Notes: generated by a model from the letters alone, not told the origin. A stretch of DNA of 64,000 nucleotides from Hugenholtzia roseola DSM 9546 (GCF_000422585.1 NZ_KE383883.1:78782-142781), one strand, 5' to 3'. Shown: positions 24,611 through 33,559, counted from the stretch's first letter. Translations and numbers: made by a program.

Positions 24611-25333
24611 ATGATGCAGACACTCAATCCCAACTGGATTACGGAAGGGCATCTCGACTTCGAGTACAAAAAATGGCTGCTTTTGGCATACCTACAACAC
24701 AGCCACAAAGAATTTGATGCCCAAAAATTATACCCCATACTTTCCGATTTACATTTTCATTATCAAAATTTACTACACCTTAAAAATCAGAAGAAAATCT
24801 TGCAGGAGCAATTTCCAAAAGAACTTTCGAAGGCAGATTTTGAAAAACTTACTTTGCACTACAAAGAAATTTTAGAAGATGACAATTTTATGCGCGAATT
24901 AGAGGCTATTATTCAATACGCGCTGCCACTTTTTTCAAACGCGCTCGAAGTAGGGAAAAACTTGTATCAGACCATAGAAGAGCAACTCAAAATCGCGCCC
25001 ATTGGCATTACGCCGCTATATTTTCAGGAAGGCTATTTGTTTTTTTCCATTCAACCGATTAAAAACATGCAAATTTATCGCTACCAAACCAGCATTTTTG
25101 AAAATGCGCAGGCAAAGTGGCGCGGTTTGCACCTACAATATGTAGAAACGGTAACGAAAAGCCTTAGCCAAACGTATGAAAATCTGAAAGTGAATTTGAG
25201 TCAGCGTTTTCCACAGCTACCCAATCCTGCCACTTTTCTGATAGAAGCCCCTATCAACCCGCCCTTCGAAGAGTCGCTTTTTCCGATAGCCAAGCGTTTG
25301 CTTTTGCGCTACCTAAGCCATTTGGAAAAGTAA
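24611..25333 (+). CDS. Conserved hypothetical cytoplasmic protein
   Basis: A 240-residue soluble protein starting MMQTLNPNWITEGHLDFEYKK. It is mostly helical with a mixed centre (IGITPLYFQEGYLFFSIQPIKNMQIYRYQ) and no signal peptide or membrane segment. The composition is like its neighbours and the frame is well used, so the gene is real. I do not recognise the family. It lies 125 bp upstream of the rhomboid gene on the same strand. Confidence 0.6.
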   Translation: MMQTLNPNWITEGHLDFEYKKWLLLAYLQHSHKEFDAQKLYPILSDLHFHYQNLLHLKNQKKILQEQFPKELSKADFEKLTLHYKEILEDDNFMRELEAIIQYALPLFSNALEVGKNLYQTIEEQLKIAPIGITPLYFQEGYLFFSIQPIKNMQIYRYQTSIFENAQAKWRGLHLQYVETVTKSLSQTYENLKVNLSQRFPQLPNPATFLIEAPINPPFEESLFPIAKRLLLRYLSHLEK

Positions 25334-25457
25334 AAGGCTGATACAAAAGGCTTTGAGCCTTTCCAAAGTCGTACTTTGTTTTGATTGCGTGTATTTGTAC
25401 ACGCAATTTTTGTTTTCTTTTATTTATTTTTGATTATTTCTGGCTATTTCAAAATTT

Positions 25458-26165
25458 ATGTCCGTATCCTCTCCAAAATCTATCGCTGCCTACATTTGGT
25501 ATCTGCCACTGCTTTTTGTGGCTCTGTTTGCTTTTTTCTTCGGCATCGACCTTTTTTTAGACCTTCATTTGGCAAAGGCGGTAGGCTTTCCACGCACAGG
25601 CGCAGGCATAGTGGGCATTTTTCTGGGTGCTTTTGTGCATGGCGACCTTTTTCACCTCTTTTCAAATGGGCTTTCTTTTCTGATTTTGGGCGTAGCCGTC
25701 TTGTTTTTTTATGAAAAAATCGGACTCAAAGTGTTTTTTCTTTTGTATCCGCTCACAGGTTTTGGAATTTGGCTCTTTGCGCATCAAGGCTATCACATTG
25801 GGGCAAGCGGTTGGCTCTATGGCTTGGCAGCCTTTCTCTTTGCAGGCGGCATTTTTAGGGCGGAAAAAGCCTCGTTGATGGTTTCCTTAGCCGTTGCGGT
25901 GCTTTATAGTGGGCTTTTGGCAGGTATCCTTCCAACACCAGAGATAAAAGCCGCCCATATCTCTTGGGAAGCGCATCTCATTGGCTTGGTGATAGGGTTT
26001 GTTTTGGCTTTTATTTACAAAGATGAAAAAATCCGCATCTTACAAGAAAGTGAGCAAGCAGGAGCGCAAAAAAAGCAAACGGCGGCGGCAGAAAAGCCTA
26101 CTTTCGGTTTTGTCCCTTTGCGCGGAAAGCATTTTTATTACACATTCAAAGAAAAAGAAAAATAA
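25458..26165 (+). CDS. Rhomboid-family intramembrane serine protease
   Basis: A 235-residue membrane protein with about six segments. The catalytic dyad is visible: S117 in GASG (115-118) and H173 in SWEAHLIG on the last core helix. The HGDLFHLFSN motif (61-70) supplies the oxyanion residues. The enzyme cleaves transmembrane helices of substrate proteins within the inner membrane; the substrate is unknown. The C-terminal tail is cytoplasmic and charged. The larger repeat element L1 begins 38 bp after the stop. Confidence 0.92.
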   Translation: MSVSSPKSIAAYIWYLPLLFVALFAFFFGIDLFLDLHLAKAVGFPRTGAGIVGIFLGAFVHGDLFHLFSNGLSFLILGVAVLFFYEKIGLKVFFLLYPLTGFGIWLFAHQGYHIGASGWLYGLAAFLFAGGIFRAEKASLMVSLAVAVLYSGLLAGILPTPEIKAAHISWEAHLIGLVIGFVLAFIYKDEKIRILQESEQAGAQKKQTAAAEKPTFGFVPLRGKHFYYTFKEKEK

Positions 26166-26203
26166 GATTTAGGCTATTAGGGCGAAAAAAGAAGGTAAAG
26201 GAA

Positions 26204-26562
26204 GGCATTGTTACAGCGGTCAGAATGTCAAAAAACGGGGTTTTGTACTTCGCGCAAACCTGCTGAACCCCCACCCTGCCCCAGTAATGTTAAATTCTAA
26301 AAATTAAGTTCGAATGTAGGGACAAGGCACTGCCTTGTCCGCAGTGAGATTGAAATAAAAAAGGATTTTCAGACCCAAAAATAGGGTTCAGTCCAAATTT
26401 TATTTCGTTTCTAATTTGATAAAACAAGGCTTTTTGCAGAACTTAACATCACTGCACCCTGCCCTCCCCCCATAGGGGAGGGTTCGAAAACCAAACTAAT
26501 TTTCAAGATTTTGCATAATAAAGCAAAGATATTTTATGATAAAAAAGCCTCGCTCTATAGGA
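26204..26562 (+). repeat. Larger structured repeat L1, truncated, interrupted by MITE copy B
   Basis: Begins GGCATTGTTACAGCG, a variant of the family end GGCGTTGTTACAACG. It carries AAAAAACGGGGTTTTGTAC and the CCCTCCCCCCATAGGGGAG hairpin. It is split by MITE copy B at 26282 and breaks off at CGCTCTATAGG where copy C begins. The intact reference copy is at 32253-32463. Confidence 0.75.
26282..26454 (-). mobile_element. MITE-like element, copy B (type 2), with 10-bp target duplication
   Basis: 173 bp from CAGTAATGTTAAATTCT to AGAACTTAACATCACTG. Direct repeats CACCCTGCCC flank it at 26272-26281 and 26455-26464. The same site occurs once, uninterrupted, in L2 near 32314, which shows that this is an insertion. 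It has the GGACAAGGCA/TGCCTTGTCC hairpin but the AGATTGAAATAAAAAAGG module instead of the CCCTAAGGG hairpin. Confidence 0.88.
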
Positions 26563-26739
26563 TAGTGATGTTAAGTTCTGTAAAAAGCCTTGTTTTATTA
26601 TAGTTTTGTCAAATTTGAAACGAAATAAAATTTGGACTTAAACCCTAAGGGTCTTCAAGACCCTTAGGGTTTGGGGCATAGGACAAGGCAATGCCTTGTC
26701 CCTACATTTGCATTTGATTTTTAGAATTTAACATCACTG
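26563..26739 (+). mobile_element. MITE-like element, copy C (type 1)
   Basis: 177 bp from TAGTGATGTTAAGTTCTG to AGAATTTAACATCACTG with both internal hairpins. It is joined directly to truncated L1 on the left; no target duplication is visible, suggesting a deletion or recombination next to it. Confidence 0.8.
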
Positions 26740-26926
26740 CTCTCTCCCTGTGTTAGACAAACAAGACACGCCAAATAATATTTGCCGTTTTAGAAGAACT
26801 TAGCTATTTTATTTTATGAAAAGGGAACTACTTTTTTAGTTTTTAGGGCAGGCGAAATTCCTATTTTAGATTTTTTTATCTTTGCGCATCTCTCTTTTCT
26901 GTATTCACTACGATTCACCACTACCA

Positions 26927-28627
26927 ATGAACGCATTTATATCCTCCCCTTTACACCTGCCTTCGAAAACCTTTGTGGTAGGCTTGTTTTGGACATTGCT
27001 CTGCCTTTCGCCCTCTCTTTGGGCGCAACAAGAAGAAACAAATACAAATCAAGGACTCAATTTGGGTACGCTGACGGGCAATCTACAGTCCGACTTTCGC
27101 TATTACCGCAAAGATAGTCTTATCAATGCCGAGCAGCCACCTGAAAAAATTGGCTCAAACAATTATCTCCAACTCAACTACCAGCGGGGCAATTTTCGTG
27201 CAGGCATACGCTATGAGGGCTATTTTCCGCCTCTTTTAGGCTACCCTAACAATTTGAGAGGGAATGGGCTTGCGCACCGTTTTGTAGGATATAGCGTTGG
27301 GGGTTTAGATGTTACGGCAGGTCATTTTTACGAACAATTTGGCAATGGCTTAGTCTTACGCCTGCAAGAGGATAGATTTATCGGAATTGACAATGCCATA
27401 GATGGTTTGCGTGTCAAATATAATTTCAATGATGCTGTTTATCTGACAGGTTTGGTAGGCAAAATTCGCAACGGCTTTTTAGGGCTTAGTGAAGGCACAG
27501 TGCGAGCCGTCAATGCAGATGTGTATGTGAGCAACTTTTTCCCTGCCCCAGAAAATGGCACGCGCAATCTGACCCTAAGCGTTGGGGGTAGTTATGTGAG
27601 CAAATACGAACCTTATTTGGGTACGCGCGACTATATTTCCGAAAATATCGCAGCTTATTCGGGTAGAGCCGCTCTAAAATTTTTCAATTTTAGTGTAGAT
27701 ATGGAAGCCGCCTATAAAGAAGGCGACCCTACACGCCTCAATAACTACATCAATAAAAGCGGTTCGGCGTTTTTGCTCAATATGAACTATTCGGCAAAAG
27801 GCTTAGGGCTTTCTTTTTCTGCCAAGCGCATCGATAACATGGACTTTCGCGCCGAAAGAACAGCCATTGACAACGTCATGTTTATCAACTTCGTACCCGC
27901 CAATACGCGCCAGCACACCTACCGACTCCTAACTTTGTACCCTTATGCTGCCCAGCAGGTAGCAGGCGAATGGGGTTTTCAAGGCGAAATGGTCTATACC
28001 TTGCCCAAAAATAGCGTTTTAGGAGGCAAATACGGCACTACGGTCATGGTAAATTATGCCACTGCACGCAACCTAACCACACGCGCCCTACCTGATGAGC
28101 GCGGCTATGAAGCCGAACCTTTCCTTATCGGCGAAAAGGTTTATTATCAAGATTTTAACATAGAGATAAACCGTAGATGGAACAAAAAATTACGCACCAT
28201 CTTCATGTTTGCCAAGCTCGATTACGACAAAGACCAAATCGAGGGTAGAACAGGTTACGGCTTAGTCAAATCTACAACCGTCATCGGCGAGGTGCAGTAT
28301 AAAATCAGTAAGAAAACAGCCCTGCGCGTCGAATTGCAACACATGAGTACCGAGCAAGACTTCGGAAATTGGGCGTATGCCTTAGCCGAGCTAACCTTCG
28401 CGCCTAACTTTTCTTTCTATGTAGCCGATGAATACAACTACGTCAGTGGCGATTATACAGGCACGCGCAAGCACTACTACGATTTTGGGGCAGCCTACGT
28501 AAAGGGCGGCAATCGCTTTGCTATTAGCTACGGCAGACAGCGAGCAGGCTTACTCTGCGTTGGGGGCATTTGTAGGATAGTGCCAGCATCGAGCGGATTT
28601 AGTTTCTCTATCAATAGCACTTTCTAA
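26927..28627 (+). CDS. Outer-membrane beta-barrel protein (DUF6029-like)
   Basis: A 566-residue protein with signal peptide (cleavage near SLWAQ-QEE). The mature chain is a series of amphipathic strands with aromatic girdle residues (GNLQSDFRYYRKDS, NNYLQLNYQRGNFRAGIRYEGY, GHFYEQFGNGLVLR) and ends in a strand finishing with F, as in outer-membrane barrels. It resembles the Bacteroidota family DUF6029; the transported substrate, if any, is unknown. I chose the ATG at 26927 rather than the TTG at 26882, which overlaps a TATCTTTG box (26877-26884). Confidence 0.7.
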   Translation: MNAFISSPLHLPSKTFVVGLFWTLLCLSPSLWAQQEETNTNQGLNLGTLTGNLQSDFRYYRKDSLINAEQPPEKIGSNNYLQLNYQRGNFRAGIRYEGYFPPLLGYPNNLRGNGLAHRFVGYSVGGLDVTAGHFYEQFGNGLVLRLQEDRFIGIDNAIDGLRVKYNFNDAVYLTGLVGKIRNGFLGLSEGTVRAVNADVYVSNFFPAPENGTRNLTLSVGGSYVSKYEPYLGTRDYISENIAAYSGRAALKFFNFSVDMEAAYKEGDPTRLNNYINKSGSAFLLNMNYSAKGLGLSFSAKRIDNMDFRAERTAIDNVMFINFVPANTRQHTYRLLTLYPYAAQQVAGEWGFQGEMVYTLPKNSVLGGKYGTTVMVNYATARNLTTRALPDERGYEAEPFLIGEKVYYQDFNIEINRRWNKKLRTIFMFAKLDYDKDQIEGRTGYGLVKSTTVIGEVQYKISKKTALRVELQHMSTEQDFGNWAYALAELTFAPNFSFYVADEYNYVSGDYTGTRKHYYDFGAAYVKGGNRFAISYGRQRAGLLCVGGICRIVPASSGFSFSINSTF

Positions 28628-28639
28628 ATCAGTTTGTAC

Positions 28640-28862
28640 TTTTTTCAAAGAAATAAACCCAACGATATTAGATTTCCAAAATGATTCGTATTTGTAGAGA
28701 TAAGGCAGTGCCTTGTCCCTAAACCTGCATTTTCGTAGGGACAACGCACAGCGTTGTCCGAACTATGCACGAATGAACCAACCCTGTTTTTCAATTTTGC
28801 CCTGCGGACAAGGCAATGCCTTGTCCCTACAAGGGTAAAATGTGGGTCAGTTTTTTTTTAAA
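28640..28862. repeat. Cluster of three GACAAGGCA-type hairpins (degenerate MITE remnants)
   Basis: Three hairpins in a row: GATAAGGCAGTGCCTTGTC (about 28700), GGACAACGCACAGCGTTGTCC (about 28739) and GGACAAGGCAATGCCTTGTCC (about 28805). The middle one differs on both arms in a compensating way. No intact ends are visible. Confidence 0.6.
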
Positions 28863-28873
28863 TAGGTTAAAAA

Positions 28874-29776
28874 TCAAGACGGCATTTCGCTTTGGATACG
28901 CAACACCGCCTCGACGGAAAGTTGGCTAAGGGCGGCAGTTTGTTCAATGCTTAACCCATTTTTTAGACAGTTCTGAACAAAAATGCGCGAAAGTTCTTGT
29001 TTTCCTATCTCGATGCCGATTTCTATTCCTTCTTCCCTACCTTCCTCTCTGCCTTCTTCTCTGCCCTCTTCGCGCGAGGTATCAAGGCTATTTTTAAGGT
29101 CGCGGTAAGATTTTAAGCTATCCTCGTATGCTTGTCTATCGTTGGTAGAAAACTGCGCCACTTCCGCAATTTTAAATATTTTCTTGAAGGCGATTTCCTG
29201 CAAACGGGCAGGCATCTCTTCCAAACTTGCCAAGTGCCGCAATAGATAAAACCACTTTTCTTCGGGCGTTTCGAGCTGTTCGAGCGGTTTGGTAAAATTG
29301 GGCATTTGTAGGAAAATAAAGGAGAGCTTGTCGTAAAAGATGCGGTTGTTATTGACATTGACAAGTTTGATTTGCGCCTTTACTTCATCTTTACTACTTT
29401 CATCTTCAAAGACAAAATCTAAAATGGCGATAAAATAAATAGGCAGGAGTCTGAAATTCCACTCGCCTTTTTGCGCCTGCTCCTGAATGGGAAAAGTGGT
29501 ATAGTAAAGCGCACGGTCTTTGAAATATTTTTGCTTTGCCTTTTGGAGTTCTATGATAAATTTTTCGCCTTTTTCATTTTCGCAAAAAAGGTCATAGACC
29601 ACTTTTCTATCTACTTCGGAAAGCCCTAAATGTTCTGTTTGGCGATACTCTAAATTAACTACCTGCTGGTCGGGCAGGACAGCATTGAGAAAGCTAATCA
29701 AAATATCTTTGTTTTCTTCCGTCCCAAAGAGTTTTTTGAAGCCAAAATCTGTAAAAGGATTGATAAAACGTGCCAT
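28874..29776 (-). CDS. Rpn-family PD-(D/E)XK nuclease / transposase-like protein
   Basis: A 300-residue protein starting MARFINPFTDFGFKKLFG, the hallmark N-terminus of the family. The nuclease core shows VVYDLFCENEKGEKFIIELQKAK, where D, E and QKAK fit the PD-(D/E)XK active site. A tandem (REEG)n/(IEIG)n stretch at about 225-250 is followed by a helical tail. Related Rpn proteins promote recombination and some act in phage defence. The codon repeat at about 29018-29085 is a likely site of length variation. Start at 29776, 45 bp from a full promoter. A second family member begins at the window's right edge. Confidence 0.88.
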   Translation of the reverse strand: MARFINPFTDFGFKKLFGTEENKDILISFLNAVLPDQQVVNLEYRQTEHLGLSEVDRKVVYDLFCENEKGEKFIIELQKAKQKYFKDRALYYTTFPIQEQAQKGEWNFRLLPIYFIAILDFVFEDESSKDEVKAQIKLVNVNNNRIFYDKLSFIFLQMPNFTKPLEQLETPEEKWFYLLRHLASLEEMPARLQEIAFKKIFKIAEVAQFSTNDRQAYEDSLKSYRDLKNSLDTSREEGREEGREEGREEGIEIGIEIGKQELSRIFVQNCLKNGLSIEQTAALSQLSVEAVLRIQSEMPS

Positions 29777-29820
29777 AGAAATAGGTAGAATAAAGGATAG
29801 AAAACAAATCACACAACACA

Positions 29821-29852
29821 CAAAGATACGATTTTTGCAAACCACAACCAAA
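29821..29852 (-). promoter_or_regulatory. Promoter of the Rpn gene
   Basis: On the minus strand TTTG (29852-29849), a 20-nt spacer, and TATCTTTG (29828-29821), a full consensus match. Confidence 0.6.
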
Positions 29853-29999
29853 CACTGCGCGAAGGTTGTCTTGGGCAATTTTAGAATAAGAGCAGCGGCT
29901 TACAGTTTGGATTTGTACGCCTGATATAGGAGATTTTTCCTATCTTTGAAGCTACATTCTCAAAAAACAGACCCATATCCTACTCAACTTTCCTTTCCT

Positions 30000-32198
30000 A
30001 TGTTTGAAACCTTGTCAGATATTTTTACTTCCAAAAAACACCTTTTGGCGGCAACTCTCCTTCCCTTAGTCTGGGCAATGAGTGGCTGCCAATCTAAAAA
30101 AACAGATACGATGGACAATCAGACCACACAAAAAGACAGTACGGTACAAATCGCACCCCCGACGGCAAAGATAGAAGCCTACTACCACAAAGAACATGGC
30201 ACAGAACGCTTAGACAATTACTTTTGGCTGCGCGACGACAAACGCGAAAATCCCGAAGTGTTGGCATATCTGGAAGCCGAAAACGACTATCTAAAAAAGT
30301 CCTTGGCACATACCGACGCTTTTCAAGACAAGCTATTTGCCGAAATGAAGGGCAGAATCAAGGAACAAGACGAATCTGTACCCTACAAAAAAGGCAACTA
30401 CTGGTATTACACGCGCTATGAAGAGGGCAAAGAATACGCCCTTTATGCCCGCAAAAAGGAAACCTTAGAGGCTGCCGAAAGCCTCCTGCTCGATGGCAAT
30501 GAGCGCGGTGCAGGGAAAAGTTATTATGGTGTGGGTGCGTTTTCTATCAGCCCCAATGAAAACATCTTGGCGTTTTCGGAAGATACCGTAGGGCGCAGAG
30601 AGTACATTTTACAATTTAAAGACCTAACCACAGGGCAAGCCTTAGCCGATGTCATTCCTAATGTAGAGGGCATTGCTTGGGCAAACGACAACAAAACCAT
30701 TTTTTATGTAAAGAAGCACCCCGAAACATTGCGCTCTTTTCAGGTCTGGAAACACGTTTTGGGTACGGAAGTGAGCAAAGATGTTTTGATGCACGAGGAA
30801 AAAGATGAAAGTTATTATACTTCGGTCTATAAAACAAAGTCTGACCGCTATATCCTCATTTCGCTCAATAGCACCCTCAATTCTGAAATTCGCATCTTAG
30901 ATGCCAATAAGCCCGAAGGCAAATTTGAGGTCTTTCACAAGCGCGAACCCAAGCACGAATACAGCCTCGACCATAGAGGCGATAAGTTTTATATCCGTAC
31001 TAATTGGGAGGCAGAGAATTTCCGCCTGATGGAAGTAGCGGTAGGAAAGCAGCAGGACAAGAAAAATTGGAAAGAAGTAGTGGCGCACCGCAGCGACGTG
31101 CTTTTAGAAGATTTCGACCTTTTCAAAGATTTTATGGTTGTTTCGGAACGCAAAGAAGGGCTTATCCAGATGCGCATCTTCAACCACAAAGACAATTCGG
31201 AGCATTACGTACCCTTCAAAGACCCCGTTTATTCGGTCTATACCACTTCAAACCCCGAAATGGATACCCAAACGTTGCGTTATGCCTACACCTCGCTTAC
31301 GATGCCCAATTCTACCTACGACTACAACATGGAGAGCAAAGAAACAGAATTGAAAAAAATGCAGGAAGTAGTAGGCGGCTACAATCCCGACGATTATGTT
31401 TCGAAGCGTCTTTGGGCAACGGCGACTGATGGTACAAAAGTGCCAATTTCTTTGGTACACAAAAAGGGAATCCCACAAGATGGCAAAAGTCCGCTTTATA
31501 TCAACGCATACGGCAGCTATGGCTCCTCTTCTGATGTTTATTTCTCTACCATTCGCCTAAGCCTTTTGCAGCGTGGCTTTACCTTCGCCATTGCACACAT
31601 ACGCGGCGGCGAAGAATTGGGCAGGCAGTGGTATGAAAATGGCAAATTATTGAAGAAGAAAAATACCTTCACCGACTTTATAGACTGCACCAAATTTTTG
31701 CAGCAGCAGGGCTATGGCTCTGCCGAAAATACCTTCGCTATGGGTGGCAGCGCAGGCGGCTTGCTCATGGGTGCAATCGTCAATATGAACCCCGAACTCT
31801 ACAAAGGCGTGGTTTCACACGTGCCTTTTGTCGATGTCATTTCTACTATGATGGACGCTTCTATTCCGCTCACCACCAACGAATATGACGAATGGGGCAA
31901 TCCAAACAACAAAGAATACTACGACTACATGCTTTCCTACTCGCCCTACGACAATGTGAAGGCGCAAAACTACCCCAATATGCTCGTTACGACGGGGCTG
32001 CACGATTCACAGGTGCAATATTGGGAGCCTGCCAAGTGGGTAGCCAAATTACGCGCCACTAAGACAGACAACAATCGCCTTTATTTCTATACCAACCTGA
32101 CGGCAGGGCATGGCGGCGCATCAGGACGCTTTTCGCGCCTCAAAGAGTATGCCTTAGAATATGCCTTTATCTTTGACTTGCTGGGGATAAAGGAATAA
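30000..32198 (+). CDS. S9-family prolyl oligopeptidase (oligopeptidase B-like), lipoprotein
   Basis: A 732-residue serine peptidase. The N-terminus has a lipobox-like WAMSGC, so it is probably a lipid-anchored periplasmic enzyme. A seven-bladed propeller covers about 75-450. The alpha/beta hydrolase domain follows, with HIRGGEELGRQWYENG, the nucleophile S584 in MGGSAGGLLMG, the Asp in TTGLHDSQVQYWEP and the His in TAGHGGASGR. Oligopeptidase B cleaves short peptides after basic residues. The ATG at 30000 places the lipobox at a normal distance. It has its own TATCTTTG box at 29941-29948. Confidence 0.93.
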   Translation: MFETLSDIFTSKKHLLAATLLPLVWAMSGCQSKKTDTMDNQTTQKDSTVQIAPPTAKIEAYYHKEHGTERLDNYFWLRDDKRENPEVLAYLEAENDYLKKSLAHTDAFQDKLFAEMKGRIKEQDESVPYKKGNYWYYTRYEEGKEYALYARKKETLEAAESLLLDGNERGAGKSYYGVGAFSISPNENILAFSEDTVGRREYILQFKDLTTGQALADVIPNVEGIAWANDNKTIFYVKKHPETLRSFQVWKHVLGTEVSKDVLMHEEKDESYYTSVYKTKSDRYILISLNSTLNSEIRILDANKPEGKFEVFHKREPKHEYSLDHRGDKFYIRTNWEAENFRLMEVAVGKQQDKKNWKEVVAHRSDVLLEDFDLFKDFMVVSERKEGLIQMRIFNHKDNSEHYVPFKDPVYSVYTTSNPEMDTQTLRYAYTSLTMPNSTYDYNMESKETELKKMQEVVGGYNPDDYVSKRLWATATDGTKVPISLVHKKGIPQDGKSPLYINAYGSYGSSSDVYFSTIRLSLLQRGFTFAIAHIRGGEELGRQWYENGKLLKKKNTFTDFIDCTKFLQQQGYGSAENTFAMGGSAGGLLMGAIVNMNPELYKGVVSHVPFVDVISTMMDASIPLTTNEYDEWGNPNNKEYYDYMLSYSPYDNVKAQNYPNMLVTTGLHDSQVQYWEPAKWVAKLRATKTDNNRLYFYTNLTAGHGGASGRFSRLKEYALEYAFIFDLLGIKE

Positions 32199-32252
32199 AA
32201 GCCAAAGCAACAAGGTAAGAGATAAGGTTATGAAATAGACCAAAGTCTATAC

Positions 32253-32463
32253 TATGTTGTTTATCGGTTAAAAAAACGGGGTTTTGTGCTTCGCACAAGC
32301 CTCCTGAACCCCCACCCTGCCCTCCCCCCATAGGGGAGGGTTCGAAAACCAAATCATTTTTTTATGCTTCGCATAAAAAAATGATACCGAATAGAAGCCT
32401 CGCCCTATGGGGGCGGGGTTTGGGGTGAGGTTCATTTAAGACTTTTATCGTTGCAACAACGCC
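32253..32463 (+). repeat. Larger structured repeat L2, the uninterrupted reference copy
   Basis: About 210 bp. It contains AAAAAAACGGGGTTTTGTG, the hairpins TGTGC-TTC-GCACA and CCCTCCCC/GGGGAGGG, a long stem around ATGC-TTC-GCAT, and GGGCGGGGTTTGGGG. It ends CGTTGCAACAACGCC. The two halves are largely complementary, so the whole element can fold on itself. It holds the empty versions of the sites used by MITE copies B, E and K. Confidence 0.7.
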
Positions 32464-32501
32464 AAAAATAGGGTAGGATTTTCAAGTCCTGCCCTATTTT
32501 T
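32464..32501. terminator. Bidirectional intrinsic terminator between the S9 peptidase and prmC
   Basis: Stem AAAAATAGGGTAGGA / TCCTGCCCTATTTTT with A-run and T-run, placed between two convergent genes. Confidence 0.85.
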
Positions 32502-32509
32502 ATGCTGTC

Positions 32510-32585
32510 TTGGGTCTGATTTTTCTTGGGTCTAATTTTTTGGGTCTGATTTTTCTTGGGTCTAATTTTTTGGGTCTAATTTTTT
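32510..32585. repeat. Short tandem repeat, five 14-16-bp units
   Basis: Units alternate between TTGGGTCTGATTTTTC and TTGGGTCTAATTTTT, just downstream of prmC. No spacers, so not a CRISPR array. Confidence 0.8.
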
Positions 32586-32593
32586 GTCGCGCC

Positions 32594-33475
32594 TTATTTT
32601 TTTCGTCCCCAAACAATGCGCGGCTTTTCCTGCATATCCATTTGAATATGACAATCGGAAAAGGCGCGTTCCACTAAGGCATCAAAGACCCCTTGCGCAT
32701 GCCTTTCATGGACTTCAAAATAAAGCCTTCCCCCTTTGGCAAGGGCATCAAATTGCGCAATTTTTTCATAAAAAAGTAAGGGTTGCCCTTTGGGTACAAA
32801 TAGCGCAAGGGCAGGCTCATGCTCGGTTACGGAAAGTGGCATCTGCTCGCGCTCATTTTCGGGAATATAGGGCGGATTGCTGACCATCACATCAAAAGTA
32901 GGAAAATCTTTGGCTTGGGCAGTTAGGATATTGGCAAGTTGGAAATAGACCTTAGCCCCTACTTCTTGCGCATTTTGGCGTGCCACCTGCAAGGCGGCTT
33001 GTGAAACATCTATTGCCCAAACTTCCGCAGTGGGCAGGTTTTTCGCTAAGGCTATCGCAATCGCACCACTACCCGTTCCGATGTCTAAGATGCGCAAAGG
33101 CTGTGCTGTTTTTTCCTTCTCTAAAATCAAATCGAGCAATTCCTCCGTTTCGGGGCGCGGAATAAGCACCGCAGGCGAAACCTTCAATTTCAGACCGTAA
33201 AAATCGGCAGTGCCTAAGATGTACTGCAAAGGCTCTCCTGCTTGTAGGCGCAAAACGGCTTGCGTAAGCCACTGATTTTGCGCCTCCGAAAAGGTAATTT
33301 TTTCCCAAATGTCCCATCTTTTGAGCGCGTACATTTTTTCGAGCAACCAATAGGCGATATTTTCAGCCTCACGTGGCTCATATACAGGCGTTAGGTGCGC
33401 TACGATAGCCAAATGCAGTGCTTTGGCAGTTTGGAAGGTAGGCGCAAAGGCAGAAAAGTTGGAAAGAGGGGACAT
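32594..33475 (-). CDS. prmC: Release factor glutamine methyltransferase PrmC/HemK
   Basis: A 293-residue SAM-dependent enzyme that methylates the GGQ glutamine of peptide-chain release factors. The N-terminal helical domain spans about 10-85. The methyltransferase domain has ILDIGTGSGAIAIALA (motif I) and the catalytic VSNPPYIPENE. RPETEELLDLIL before motif I is typical. The ATG at 33475 was taken over an extension to 33547. A TATCTTTG box (33492-33485 on the minus strand) lies 10 bp upstream with a TTTG 16 bp behind it. Confidence 0.95.
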   Translation of the reverse strand: MSPLSNFSAFAPTFQTAKALHLAIVAHLTPVYEPREAENIAYWLLEKMYALKRWDIWEKITFSEAQNQWLTQAVLRLQAGEPLQYILGTADFYGLKLKVSPAVLIPRPETEELLDLILEKEKTAQPLRILDIGTGSGAIAIALAKNLPTAEVWAIDVSQAALQVARQNAQEVGAKVYFQLANILTAQAKDFPTFDVMVSNPPYIPENEREQMPLSVTEHEPALALFVPKGQPLLFYEKIAQFDALAKGGRLYFEVHERHAQGVFDALVERAFSDCHIQMDMQEKPRIVWGRKK

Positions 33476-33522
33476 AGCAACAAACAAAGATAAAACAAAG
33501 GGCGGCTTCAAAGGTGCTACCC

Positions 33523-33559
33523 AAAAAAACCCTAACGACACCTTCAAGTGCCATTAGGG
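33523..33559 (-). terminator. Intrinsic terminator after PBP1A gene
   Basis: Read on the minus strand, CCCTAATGGCACTT pairs with GGTGTCGTTAGGG and is followed by seven T. It lies 24 bp beyond the PBP1A stop. Confidence 0.85.

Noticed and set aside
26690..26702. Reading the GGACAAGGCA hairpins as ordinary terminators
   Set aside because: They lack a T-run, occur inside an element with inverted ends and target duplications, and are found in both orientations relative to genes.
32510..32585. Possible CRISPR-like array
   Set aside because: The units are contiguous with no spacers and only 14-16 bp long; it is a simple tandem repeat.
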